Part shown: piece after piece, positions 1 through 7,177 of the stretch
Layout: the number at the start of each line of letters is the position of its first letter
Position numbering within the stretch: position 1 is the stretch's first letter
Assembly (NCBI GenBank): GCA_017986065.1
Contig: JAGNWJ010000022.1
Location: forward strand, 1 to 32,422
Length of the DNA stretch: 32,422 bases
Direction of reading: 5' to 3'
Source: Rhizobacter sp.
Lineage (GTDB): Bacteria; Pseudomonadota; Gammaproteobacteria; Burkholderiales; Burkholderiaceae_C
Position numbers and translations under genes: made by a program
The notes under the pieces: model-generated
Told to the model about the DNA's origin: nothing
The model's database searches: none
What the model saw: the letters and a program-made list of their open reading frames with translations, nothing else

Positions 1-1049
1 ATCAGCACGCGCGGCCGAAGGGCGCGCTTGAGCATCTGCAGGCGCGTCCACCCCAGCGCGACACCGTTCTCGGTGGAATAGCGGATCAGGCCCTTGGGAT
101 AGCCCATCTTGTCCATCACATCGCCGCAGACGTCGATACAGGCAGCGCAACCTATGCACTCGTTCTGCAGACCATCTCGAATGTCAATGCCGGTGGGGCA
201 GACCTGCACACACAGCGTGCAGTCGATGCAATCGCCCAGGCCCTGCGCGGTAGCGCTGCTCTTTCGCGAGCGCGAGCCACGCGGGTCGCCGCGCGCTGCG
301 TCGTAAGTGATGATGAGCGAGTCCTTGTCGATCAGCGCACTCTGGAAACGGGCATAAGGGCACATGTACTTGCACATCTGCTCCCGCAGGAAACCTGCGT
401 TGCCGTAAGTGGCAGCTCCGTAAAAGAGAATCCAGAACGCATTCCATGGCGAAACGCCAAATGAAACCAACGCGGGCGCCAGTTCACGGACAGGCGTGAA
501 GTAGCCCACGAAACTGAATCCGGTGACCAGCCCGATCGCCACCCATGCAACCTGCTTCGCGGTCTTGCGCGCAAGTTTGCTCGCGCTCCACGGAGCCTGG
601 TCGAGGCGCATCCGGGCGATCCGGTCGCCCTCGATCTTGCGCTCCACCCACATGAAGATTTCGGTGTAAACCGTTTGCGGGCAGGTGTAGCCGCACCACA
701 GCCGCCCCGCAACGGCGGTGAAGAAGAAAAGGGCCAAGGCCGACAGCACGAGAAGAGCCGCCAGGAAGATCAGATCCTGCGGATAAAGCACCAGGCCCAG
801 GATGTAGAAGCGCTGTGCCTCCAGATCGAACAGGACGGCTTGCCGGCCGCCCCACTGCACCCAGGGCAGACCGTAGAAGATCAATTGCGTCAACCAGACC
901 AAAGCCCAGCGCCACCCCGCGAACCACCCTTGGACCGCGCGCGGGTAGATTTCTGGCTGCTTCTCGTAGGCCGAGCCGAACTGCACCTTGTCGTCCGCGT
1001 TCGGTACGGGCTGGATAGGGATGACGGGTCGTTTCGCAGGGTGTCTCAA
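1..1049 (-). CDS. ccoG: CcoG/RdxA/FixG-like membrane iron-sulfur protein (3' end cut by window edge)
   Basis: The protein resembles CcoG (RdxA/FixG), a polyferredoxin associated with assembly of cbb3 oxidases and copper handling at the inner membrane. The translation shows several membrane segments, then a GRLWCGYTCPQTVYTE motif with a CxxxC pair, and further on two [4Fe-4S] motifs: CIDCTLCVQVCP followed by CIGCAACIDVC. This order is typical of the family. The reading frame runs off base 1, so the C-terminal periplasmic domain is missing only because the window ends. An in-frame TGA lies a few codons before the chosen start, and no ATG or GTG occurs between it and the conserved RPVIPIQPV region. 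I therefore chose the TTG at 1047-1049, with a weak GAGGG upstream. No cbb3 genes are visible nearby. The family call is firm; the start is tentative. Confidence 0.88.
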   Translation of the reverse strand, partial: MRHPAKRPVIPIQPVPNADDKVQFGSAYEKQPEIYPRAVQGWFAGWRWALVWLTQLIFYGLPWVQWGGRQAVLFDLEAQRFYILGLVLYPQDLIFLAALLVLSALALFFFTAVAGRLWCGYTCPQTVYTEIFMWVERKIEGDRIARMRLDQAPWSASKLARKTAKQVAWVAIGLVTGFSFVGYFTPVRELAPALVSFGVSPWNAFWILFYGAATYGNAGFLREQMCKYMCPYARFQSALIDKDSLIITYDAARGDPRGSRSRKSSATAQGLGDCIDCTLCVQVCPTGIDIRDGLQNECIGCAACIDVCGDVMDKMGYPKGLIRYSTENGVALGWTRLQMLKRALRPRVL

Positions 1050-1314
1050 GGCGCGTGCCCTCGGTTCGTGGCTTCAAGGGTGTGGTGGCACGCCACGTCC
1101 TGTCGGCCGCGCGTGAAGCAGCCGGGAAAGCCCGGCCATGCGCGCCGTGAGGCACCTCTGGTTGCATGGCGCGTCTGCTCAAGACGCAGTCGATGCCAAG
1201 GTAGCGCGCACCTTCGCCAAAAGGGTCGACCGGACGCGCGTCCGCCGAGTCTGATCACTCGCGGCAAGTGCTGGCCTCGCGCATAACGCACGTCATGACC
1301 ACGCGAGCCGTTGC
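1050..1314. other. Intergenic stretch with a 14-bp palindrome
   Basis: No gene is supported here. A perfect 14-bp palindrome (CGGACGCGCGTCCG, 1231-1244) lies downstream of the DUF2249 stop on the minus strand and is followed on that strand by a short CTTTT. It could act as a weak terminator. The stretch should also hold the ccoG promoter, but I see no clear -35/-10 pair. Confidence 0.35.
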
Positions 1315-1623
1315 TCAGCCGCAGCAGGCTCCGCCCGAACAGCATGAGCCGCCCGCCACTTCAGCTGCCTTGTTGGCAGTGCGAGCGATCTGCACGTGCC
1401 AAACCGTGGGGCCGTCTTCCAGTGCGGTCCATTCGAATTGCCCTGGACAGCGATCTTCGAACTGGTAGTGCAGCGGCTGCGGATTGTGGTCGTTCAGGAT
1501 CTGCATGTACTGGCCCGGCTGCAAGGCATCGAAGCGGGTGAAGATCGTGGCGTGACGTTCACGCGGCGAGATCGCGCGCAGATCGAGAACGTCGGCGAAG
1601 GGGTGGGCAAGAGTCGAAGTCAT
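1315..1623 (-). CDS. DUF2249 domain protein with a cysteine-rich tail
   Basis: This 102-residue protein carries the DUF2249 signature: LDLRAISPRERHATIF, then FDALQPG, NDHNPQPLHYQFE, and PGQFEWTALEDGPTVWHV. The family is small, cytoplasmic and often found next to NO-response and denitrification genes; its biochemical role is not settled. The last twelve residues are Gly/Ser/Cys only and hold two CC pairs (CCSGGACC), which looks like a metal-binding tail. I chose the ATG at 1621-1623 over a longer in-frame start because it has an AAAGG ribosome site and begins just before the domain. The gene lies about 90 bases downstream of nnrS on the same strand and is probably co-transcribed with it under NsrR control. 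Confidence 0.85.
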   Translation of the reverse strand: MTSTLAHPFADVLDLRAISPRERHATIFTRFDALQPGQYMQILNDHNPQPLHYQFEDRCPGQFEWTALEDGPTVWHVQIARTANKAAEVAGGSCCSGGACCG

Positions 1624-1713
1624 GTGAAGCCTTTCGAGGTGGAAAGTGCGCAGATGCACGCGCACCGGGTGCGTTGACCGATGGAAGTTCTGTCGTCTTG
1701 GGAATGTGGCTGG

Positions 1714-2931
1714 TCAGCCATCCTTGCCATCGAGCCGGGTGCTCAAGAGCCACGGCGCAAAGACGAACAGGTAGATGCCGAACGCTGCAGCCCAGGCAAT
1801 TGCTGCCGTGATGAGCCATAGAAAGAGCTGCTGTGGCGCCATCAGGGGCATCACCACCCTCACCAGTGCGGCTCCGGTGACCAGCAGATATGCGCTGACC
1901 TCGAGCCTCGATGCCTGCAGCGGCCTGCCGGTGTGGCCGCGTGCAGTGCGGGTGATCATGCCGATGATGAGTCCGCCAGTGGCACCGACACCCAGGGCGT
2001 GCACGCCAGCCGAGACGCTGACACCTCCGAACTGAGCCACCGCCAGCAGGAAGAAACCGATGGGGATCCAGGCATACGCCAGATGCAGGACCCAGAGAAT
2101 CGGTCGTTTGCATGTACGCATGGGCTGCCACTTCCACAGGCGCATGGCGTTCAGCAAGGAAGCCAAGAACATCGCGGCTGCCGTGCCTGCGTTGGGCGGC
2201 AGCAGCACCCAGGAAGCCAACGCCAGTGCGGTTGCCGCGAGCGTGACCTGATCCAGCCGACGCGCCACCTCGACTTTCAGGCCGGGCAGAGCCGACATCG
2301 TGAACGCCGGTATCACCCGCCCTGCGATCACGCACTCGATCATCACGATCAACGCCAGGCCGGCGTGCAGGGCAAGAACCGGAGCGATGTCGAGCAGGCC
2401 CAGTACGGTCAAGTGGAAACACAGATTGGACAGCGCCAGCAGCAGCAGGATGGCGCCCAACGGCAAGTTGCGCCGGTTGCCGGCTCGCAGCAGGATGCTG
2501 ACCAGAATGGCGGCCACCAGAGGCAGGAGCAGCAGGTCCAAAGACGCGTAAACGGCATAGGGCGCCGCGACAGCAGCCAGCCTGGCCGCCAGCCACAGCA
2601 GGGCGAGTGCCGCCAGCACGACACCACGCGGAGTAGCCAATCCTGTCCAGGCTTTTCCGGCCGTCAGCAGAAATCCGACGATCACTGCAACTGCAAAGCC
2701 GAACAGCATTTCATGGGCGTGCCACAGCACGGGCGAGACGCTCAGGCTCAACGACACGTCGCCGACCAGCATCGCGATCCAGAGTGGAACCGAGAGCATC
2801 GCGAACATCGCCGCACCCAGGTAGAACGGGCGGAAGCCCAGCCGCAGCACTGGCCAGCCGCGAGGCGCGGCTGCGTTGGGCGCAGTGAATTTTTTCTGTG
2901 GGGTCGCGAAGGTCGGGCCTGGGGTCGTCAT
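1714..2931 (-). CDS. nnrS: NnrS family heme-copper membrane protein
   Basis: This 405-residue polytopic membrane protein matches NnrS, a protein that protects cells from NO stress and is regulated with denitrification genes. Visible signatures are LRLGFRPFYLGAAMFA near the N-terminus, WHAHEMLFGFAVAVIVGFLLTA, GRVIPAFTMSALPG, and ITRTARGHTGRPL towards the C-terminus. About twelve hydrophobic segments are apparent and the length is normal for the family. The ATG at 2929-2931 is preferred over an upstream TTG at 2977-2979, because the TTG version would start inside the predicted NsrR operator. The gene diverges from nsrR, and the shared intergenic region holds NsrR-like sites, so derepression by NO is the likely control. 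DUF2249 follows in the same direction. Confidence 0.9.
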   Translation of the reverse strand: MTTPGPTFATPQKKFTAPNAAAPRGWPVLRLGFRPFYLGAAMFAMLSVPLWIAMLVGDVSLSLSVSPVLWHAHEMLFGFAVAVIVGFLLTAGKAWTGLATPRGVVLAALALLWLAARLAAVAAPYAVYASLDLLLLPLVAAILVSILLRAGNRRNLPLGAILLLLALSNLCFHLTVLGLLDIAPVLALHAGLALIVMIECVIAGRVIPAFTMSALPGLKVEVARRLDQVTLAATALALASWVLLPPNAGTAAAMFLASLLNAMRLWKWQPMRTCKRPILWVLHLAYAWIPIGFFLLAVAQFGGVSVSAGVHALGVGATGGLIIGMITRTARGHTGRPLQASRLEVSAYLLVTGAALVRVVMPLMAPQQLFLWLITAAIAWAAAFGIYLFVFAPWLLSTRLDGKDG

Positions 2932-2970
2932 GGTGAGCGCTGGGAGCGCCGGATGGCGCCCGTACCACAA

Positions 2971-3034
2971 AAGATGCAAACAAGATGCATCTTAGTGACA
3001 GGCTCGCCATAAAGCAATATATTGCATGCATCTT
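2971..3034. promoter_or_regulatory. NsrR-like operators between nnrS and nsrR
   Basis: The stretch 2971-2993 forms an 11-1-11 inverted repeat: AAGATGCAAAC, one base, then AGATGCATCTT. It matches the known NsrR consensus of paired AANATGCATTT half-sites. It contains a perfect 12-bp palindrome, AAGATGCATCTT, at 2982-2993. A second, weaker site ends with GCATGCATCTT at 3024-3034, eleven bases before the nsrR start codon. Together they would let the repressor control both nnrS and its own gene. The site is assigned by eye from the consensus. Confidence 0.72.
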
Positions 3035-3045
3035 TAGGACTTCCC

Positions 3046-3567
3046 ATGCGGCTTTCGGAATACACCGACTACACCTTGCGCGTTCTGATGTACTGCGCCA
3101 GCCACCGCCAGCGGCTGGTCACGATCGGAGAGCTGGCTGAACTTCACGGGCTGTCGAAGAACCACCTGATGAAGGTCGTCAACGATCTGGCGCGACGGGG
3201 CCTGATCGAGACAACACGTGGGCGCGGGGGCGGTCTGCGGCTGCTCGCGGATCCCGAAGCCATTCGCATCGGCGATGTCGTGCGTGCCTCGGAAAACGAT
3301 TTCCGGCTGGTCGAGTGTTTCGACCCCACCACCAACGCCTGCACCCTGTCGCCGAGTTGCCGACTGAAGCACCTGTTCGACGAGGCCCTCCAGGGATACT
3401 TCAAGGCGCTCGACGCAGCGACGCTGGCCGACATGACAGCGGAGCGACACGGGGCCGAAGACAGTTCAGCAGGCAACCCGCCAAATCGCGATCGCGCTGT
3501 CGCGGTCTCCTCGCCCGCGACACGACGTCCCGCTCGACCGAGCAAAGCCGCGTCCCAGGAGTCTTGA
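3046..3567 (+). CDS. nsrR: NsrR-type Rrf2 family nitric-oxide-sensing repressor
   Basis: This 173-residue protein begins MRLSEYTDYTLRVLMY, the classic NsrR/Rrf2 start, followed by a winged helix-turn-helix with GLSKNHLMKVVNDLARRGLI and RGRGGGLRL. The Fe-S ligand region, ECFDPTTNACTLSPSCRLKHLF, has the three cysteines that bind the cluster through which NsrR senses NO. ATG 3046 is chosen because AGGA lies upstream and the conserved domain begins directly after it. An upstream TTG at 3022 is unlikely. The last 30 or so residues are a Pro/Ala/Arg/Ser-rich tail not found in E. coli NsrR (141 residues), perhaps a run-on extension. The gene is divergent from nnrS and its own promoter carries NsrR-like sites, so autoregulation is likely. 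Confidence 0.88.
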   Translation: MRLSEYTDYTLRVLMYCASHRQRLVTIGELAELHGLSKNHLMKVVNDLARRGLIETTRGRGGGLRLLADPEAIRIGDVVRASENDFRLVECFDPTTNACTLSPSCRLKHLFDEALQGYFKALDAATLADMTAERHGAEDSSAGNPPNRDRAVAVSSPATRRPARPSKAASQES

Positions 3568-3764
3568 ATCGAGCGACACGCAGTGACCCTGGTGCGGCAG
3601 GCTGCTTCTGCGGTTGGCTTCGAGGCACCCCACAGATATGAAGGGATGGCTCGATCGCACGACACCAAGCTTGAGCGCCGTTGTGGCAGAGCGCGATGTG
3701 GACGCGTTTCGGCCGCTTGGCCTGCAGTCCGGCGTTGATGTCGACCGATCCAGATTCACCAAAC

Positions 3765-4418
3765 ATGACGACTTCCACCGGCACGCGCGACCAGTCATCT
3801 GGCGAAGAACTCGCAAACAGCCTGAGTCACGGCCTCGCCTTCCTGCTCGCTGTTGCGGCACTGCCCGTGCTCGTTCGTGCCGCAGCGCAACGTGGCGGCG
3901 CTGCCGACGTGATTGCCGCAGCTTTGTTCACTGGCACGATGATCGTTCTCTACGGCGTCTCGACCCTGTACCACGCCTTGCCGAGCGGTCGGGCCAAGCT
4001 CTGTTTCAATCGGCTCGACCACTCCGCCATCTTCCTGTTCATCGCCGGCAGCTACATGCCGTTCCTGCTCGGCGTGCTGCATGGTGCCTGGGGATGGTCC
4101 CTGTTCGGCGTGGTCTGGGCAGCTGCGGCCCTCGGTGTTGTATCGAAGCTGCTCGATAAGCTGACGCACCCGCTCTGGTCGACCGGTCTCTATGTCGCGA
4201 TGGGGTGGGTGGTGCTGATTGCCGCCGTACCGCTGTTCGATCGGATGTCTGCCGCCGGGCTGGGCTGGCTGGTGGCAGGCGGTGTGTCGTACACCGTCGG
4301 CGCCGCGATATACCTGCTCGATTCGAAAGTTCGCTACGCGCATCTTGTCTGGCATCTGTTCGTGATGGGGGGCAGTGCCTGTCATTTCTGCGCCGCGCTG
4401 TGGCACTCGGCCGCTTGA
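3765..4418 (+). CDS. Haemolysin III / PAQR family seven-helix membrane protein
   Basis: This 217-residue protein has about seven hydrophobic helices and the family's conserved polar residues: SHGLAF near the start, STLYH after the second helix, LDHSAIFLFIAGSYMP, and WHLFVMGGSACHF at the end. These Ser, Asp and His residues form the metal site of the PAQR/HlyIII superfamily. The bacterial proteins are usually annotated as haemolysin III, but their role in most species is unknown. ATG 3765 gives the usual family length; in-frame upstream starts at 3681 (TTG) and 3738 (ATG) are possible, and no start has a convincing ribosome site. The 197 bases before it hold no recognisable gene. A diverged C-terminal fragment of a second copy lies at 6968-7177. 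Confidence 0.85.
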   Translation: MTTSTGTRDQSSGEELANSLSHGLAFLLAVAALPVLVRAAAQRGGAADVIAAALFTGTMIVLYGVSTLYHALPSGRAKLCFNRLDHSAIFLFIAGSYMPFLLGVLHGAWGWSLFGVVWAAAALGVVSKLLDKLTHPLWSTGLYVAMGWVVLIAAVPLFDRMSAAGLGWLVAGGVSYTVGAAIYLLDSKVRYAHLVWHLFVMGGSACHFCAALWHSAA

Positions 4419-4587
4419 GTTCCGGGACATCACGGACGAACCTACCTCATTGATCGAATCTGACACGCCACGAGGCCAGACACGGAGTGAACCCCCGAAG
4501 CCGGACCGGCAGGGAAAGACAGACTGATACGCTGACTCAAACAGGCAGGCCGGCACTCGGGCAACAAGCCCCGCCCCAGTCCGGCCG

Positions 4588-5160
4588 CTAAAGCCGTTCC
4601 ATGCCCCCCAAGGGCACCGCGGATACCACCAGCACTCGCAGCGGCTTGGTATACGACGCGCTGTGTGCGCGCAGCGTGGCCAGCAGTGCCGACGCGGCGG
4701 CGGGGGCAGGCTCGCGCAGCATCATCAGTGTGGCCCGGCGCGGTCTGAAGACCTCGGCCGGGCCCAACGGCCCTTCGCGCCACCAGCCGCAATCCCAGGG
4801 GTCGCTTGTCTGAGCGCTGTACCCAGCCACTTGCTCACGCCACAGAATCTGCAAGCGCCACCGCAGGCCGAGCCAACGGCCCAGGCGCGCCAGATCCTGG
4901 CTACCGTCCAGCACGCAGGCTGCGCCGTCCAGCCCGGCATGTGGTGCGATGCTGGCTGCACGCAGTGGCTCTGCCAGCGTCGGCACGGTACCGCCCTCGC
5001 ACCATGCCCGCAGCATCGCGATCAGCGCAGCGTCAACCGGACCGCGGGCGTCGGGCGCGCGCATCAGTGCATCGTCGAAGCGGAGGGGCAAGTGCATGGC
5101 AAGGTGACGTTTCGTCCGCCCATTGCAGCACAGCGCGACTGCCTGTTGATCTGAATTCAA
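4588..5160 (-). CDS. Hypothetical protein, function unknown
   Basis: I do not recognise this 190-residue protein. The reading frame has GC-rich third positions over its whole length, unlike shadow frames, so it is probably real. It is soluble-looking, without a signal peptide or membrane helix, rich in Ala, Leu, Arg and Trp. A Trp-rich middle (DPWDCGWWREGPLGPAEVF) and a hydrophobic C-terminal strand (LRVLVVSAVPLGG) are its most distinctive parts. A TTG at 5158-5160 with GAGGA seven bases upstream is the best start; ATG at 5095-5097 (residue 22) is the alternative. It is convergent with the haemolysin III gene, with 169 bases between the stops in which I see no feature. Confidence 0.5.
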   Translation of the reverse strand: MNSDQQAVALCCNGRTKRHLAMHLPLRFDDALMRAPDARGPVDAALIAMLRAWCEGGTVPTLAEPLRAASIAPHAGLDGAACVLDGSQDLARLGRWLGLRWRLQILWREQVAGYSAQTSDPWDCGWWREGPLGPAEVFRPRRATLMMLREPAPAAASALLATLRAHSASYTKPLRVLVVSAVPLGGMERL

Positions 5161-5241
5161 CTCGCGTCCTCATGGTGCAGGCTTCGCGGGAGGTGGCCAT
5201 TGGCCGATCGTGAGCCTCGGCCGTGTCGCCGCCCGACCGTC

Positions 5242-5746
5242 TTATGTCGACCGTTGCGGCCTCAATAGCTCCAGACCCGCCGATCGCCAATTCTTGACCG
5301 CGAGTGTGAGGCCATGCAGGGTACCGAGAGCCGAGACAGGGCGACCGCACCAGGGAGGCGCGCGGCGTTTGCTGGTCTCCGGGGCGGGCGCCCCGGAATT
5401 CGTGGAGGCTGTTTGGTTTGAGCAAGCCGCCACCAGTGCAGTGGGACTGTTGAGTTTGGCGGTAGTGCGCAAGGAGCAATGACACGAGAGCGACACGACG
5501 CGCTGGGGACTCGCGTCAGGAAACCAAAGCGCAAGCGACTCCGGCCACAGGAAGTACGGCCCGAATCGGCTCTTCTCGACCCGCACAGCACCGGCTGCAA
5601 TCGCTCGATCGGTCAACACATGTTGATCGCACTGCTGCGCGAGATAGCCGGCCGACATGAGACGTTCCAGCATCACTGAATTTCCCTTGATGCCGAGCTT
5701 CGCCGCCAACTTGGATGTTGAAAGGCGGCCCTGGTGGAGGTCAGCT
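5242..5746 (-). pseudogene. Truncated helix-turn-helix protein, antirepressor-like C-terminal domain
   Basis: On the minus strand an open frame runs out of the recombinase remnant at about 5746 with no start codon of its own. Its first 65 residues look like a real domain: an HTH-like segment (STSKLAAKLGIKGNSVMLER), then LTDRAIAAGAVRV and KSRFGPYFLWPESL. This layout recalls C-terminal DNA-binding domains of phage antirepressor-type proteins, which end with a YVLWPE-like motif. The N-terminus is cut exactly where the recombinase-derived repeat begins. The remaining 95 residues after the WPE motif (to the stop at 5242) have no recognisable domain and may be run-on translation. The family assignment is tentative; the truncation is clear. 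Confidence 0.5.
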
Positions 5747-6409
5747 AAGGAACTGGAGACCGCTGTGATCGAGGCGGTCGCGGGGTTACTGAAGGATCGT
5801 TCGCGGGTGATGGCGGTGATGGGGTCGGTCGATGTGGGTCAGGCTCACAGCCGGTTGAAGGTGGCTGCAGCCGCCGGTGCGTTGCTGGAGACGGCGATGG
5901 CCTCGCAGCAGATTGAGGTGCTGGCCCGGCTGGTGAAGCGCATCGCGGTGCGCAAGGAATCGATCGGGATCGAGGTCCGGGTTGCGTCGATCTGGTCGGC
6001 GGAAGTGGCGACCAGCGATGAGGATGAAGAGATCGCGTTGATCGAGGTGCCGGTGCAGTTGAAGCGATGCGGAATGGCGGTGCGCTTGATCGTGCGGCCG
6101 GCGGGTGAATCGGCAACGCGTGGAGTCGATGCGAAGCTGGTGGCCTTGATCTCGAAGGCGCATGACTGGTTCGAACGCTTGAGCTCGGGGCGCTGCGACA
6201 GCGTGCAGGCGATCGCGCAGGAAGAGCAGATCGCGAGTTCGTCTTATGTGACGCGGGTGATCTACCTCGCCTTCCTGGCACCGGACATCGTGCAGGCGAT
6301 CGTGCGGGGGGAGCAGCCGGTGGAGTTGACGGCGGATCGGTTGATCCGGATGGGGCCGCTGCCGGTGGCCTGGGAGGATCAGAGAGCGCTGCTCGGCATG
6401 AGTGGCTGA
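5747..6409 (+). pseudogene. 3' fragment of a large serine recombinase gene
   Basis: The frame encodes about 220 residues from KELETAVIEAV to a stop at 6407-6409. It matches the C-terminal part of the intact recombinase at 30242-31936 residue for residue with scattered substitutions. The catalytic domain, recombinase domain and zinc-ribbon region are missing, so it cannot recombine DNA. An upstream in-frame ATG (5657) would add some 30 residues translated from the antisense of the neighbouring HTH gene, which I regard as accidental. No frameshift or internal stop is seen in the 220 codons. That suggests recent loss or continued exchange with the intact copy. Confidence 0.88.
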
Positions 6410-6501
6410 CCCGATTCACTCGGCATCGAGGCCCGCGACAGCGGGTCTTGTCGTTGGCGCGGAGCCATCGCAAGGCAAAGTGGTACCGGCGAAATCGAGA
6501 A

Positions 6502-6944
6502 CAGAGAATGGCCGGCGACTTGGCGACCATCACGCCGGGAATGGCGCCCCGATGGCCGAACAGAGAATTCGGCGTCGCCCGCAGGCCCGCGCCACGCGGG
6601 GCTCGGACAAGAAAAAGCCCTCCGCTAGGGAGGGCTCGGTCTAACTGGCGGTGGGCACAGTCGCCAGCGAACCCGTCTCAGCGCGGCGCCTGTTAACAGG
6701 GAAATCTGCAGGGAATTTGCGCGGAAATCGCCCTCGACCCTCGAACGAAGCGCCCTCTTCCCCAGGCGGATCAATGGGTTACTGGAGATTTCGAGTTCTT
6801 GCCGAAATGCGGAACAGGGAATTAACAGGGAACGGCAACCCGCCCGATTCAACGCGGTCCTCATATTGACACCCTCGAGGCTACGTCGTCGGTACGCTTC
6901 CTTCAGAATTTCGCACCCTTCCTCACCTCCAATGGCACAGGGAA
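6502..6944 (+). repeat. Cluster of CAG(G/A)GAA heptamers in non-coding DNA
   Basis: CAGGGAA occurs at 6697-6703, 6709-6715, 6815-6821, 6826-6832 and 6938-6944. The variant CAGAGAA occurs at 6502-6508 and 6561-6567. All are on the plus strand. The two variants are also present in the right repeat copy at 32029-32035 and 32088-32094. The stretch 6410-6967 has no recognisable gene; apart from these motifs it holds a decayed recombinase terminator (about 6430-6455) and a copy of the tRNA terminator. The spacing is irregular, so this is not a CRISPR array. Confidence 0.7.
6612..6636 (-). terminator. Copied tRNA-Ser terminator without its tRNA
   Basis: An 8-bp stem (AGCCCTCC/GGAGGGCT) with a five-base loop and a run of A on the plus strand (T on the minus transcript) is identical to the terminator of tRNA-Ser at 32138-32163. 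Here only six bases of the tRNA 3' end remain beside it (6646-6651), so it marks an old integration boundary. Confidence 0.85.
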
Positions 6945-6967
6945 CTCATCTTGAAGGTCCCCCAACA

Positions 6968-7177
6968 CCCCTGTTCGAACGCCTGCCGGCTCAGAGCCTG
7001 ATCTGGCTCGTGGCCGGTGGATTGAGCTACACCCTCGGTGCCGCGGTCTTCCTGCTCGACTCAAGAGTGCGGTACGCGCATTTCTTGTGGCACTTGTCCG
7101 TCATGGCGGGCAGTGCTTGCCATGTCTGGGCGGTGGTGGCACATGCGGCCCGACTGAACCTCATCCGGCGGTCATGA
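6968..7177 (+). pseudogene. C-terminal fragment of a second haemolysin III gene
   Basis: About 70 codons from PLFERL to a TGA at 7175-7177 match the C-terminal third of the haemolysin III protein at 3765-4418: WLVAGGLSYTLGAAVFLLDSRVRYAH, then WHLSVMAGSACH. Similarity is clear but many residues differ, so this is a remnant of a diverged paralogue rather than a recent copy. The N-terminal helices are missing and the upstream DNA is the CAGGGAA-rich element end. The fragment overlaps the nirE stop by six bases on the opposite strand. Confidence 0.75.

Larger units (their letters stand above)
5747..6651. repeat. 905-bp direct repeat, left copy
   Basis: The segment is repeated at 31274-32178 with a constant offset of 25,527 bases and no net insertion or deletion; the offset agrees at the left end, at the recombinase stop codon and at the right end. 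By eye the copies are about 90% identical in the coding part, poorer in the 55 or so bases after the stop, and about 96% identical over the final 185 bases. Homology stops after TGGCGG, the last six bases of tRNA-Ser as read on this strand. The sequence beyond 6651 is unrelated to tRNA. Confidence 0.92.

Noticed and set aside
1933..3012. A 359-codon plus-strand frame opposite nnrS
   Set aside because: Gln/Arg/His-rich shadow of the nnrS gene, which has strong family motifs.
3568..3764. Possible small gene before haemolysin III on either strand
   Set aside because: No frame there has a ribosome site or a recognisable motif.
5657..5746. Extra 30 residues at the start of the recombinase remnant
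   Set aside because: They are translated from the antisense of the truncated HTH gene and match nothing in the intact recombinase.
6502..6944. CRISPR-like array of short repeats
   Set aside because: The units are only seven bases with irregular spacing, there are no uniform spacers and no cas genes.
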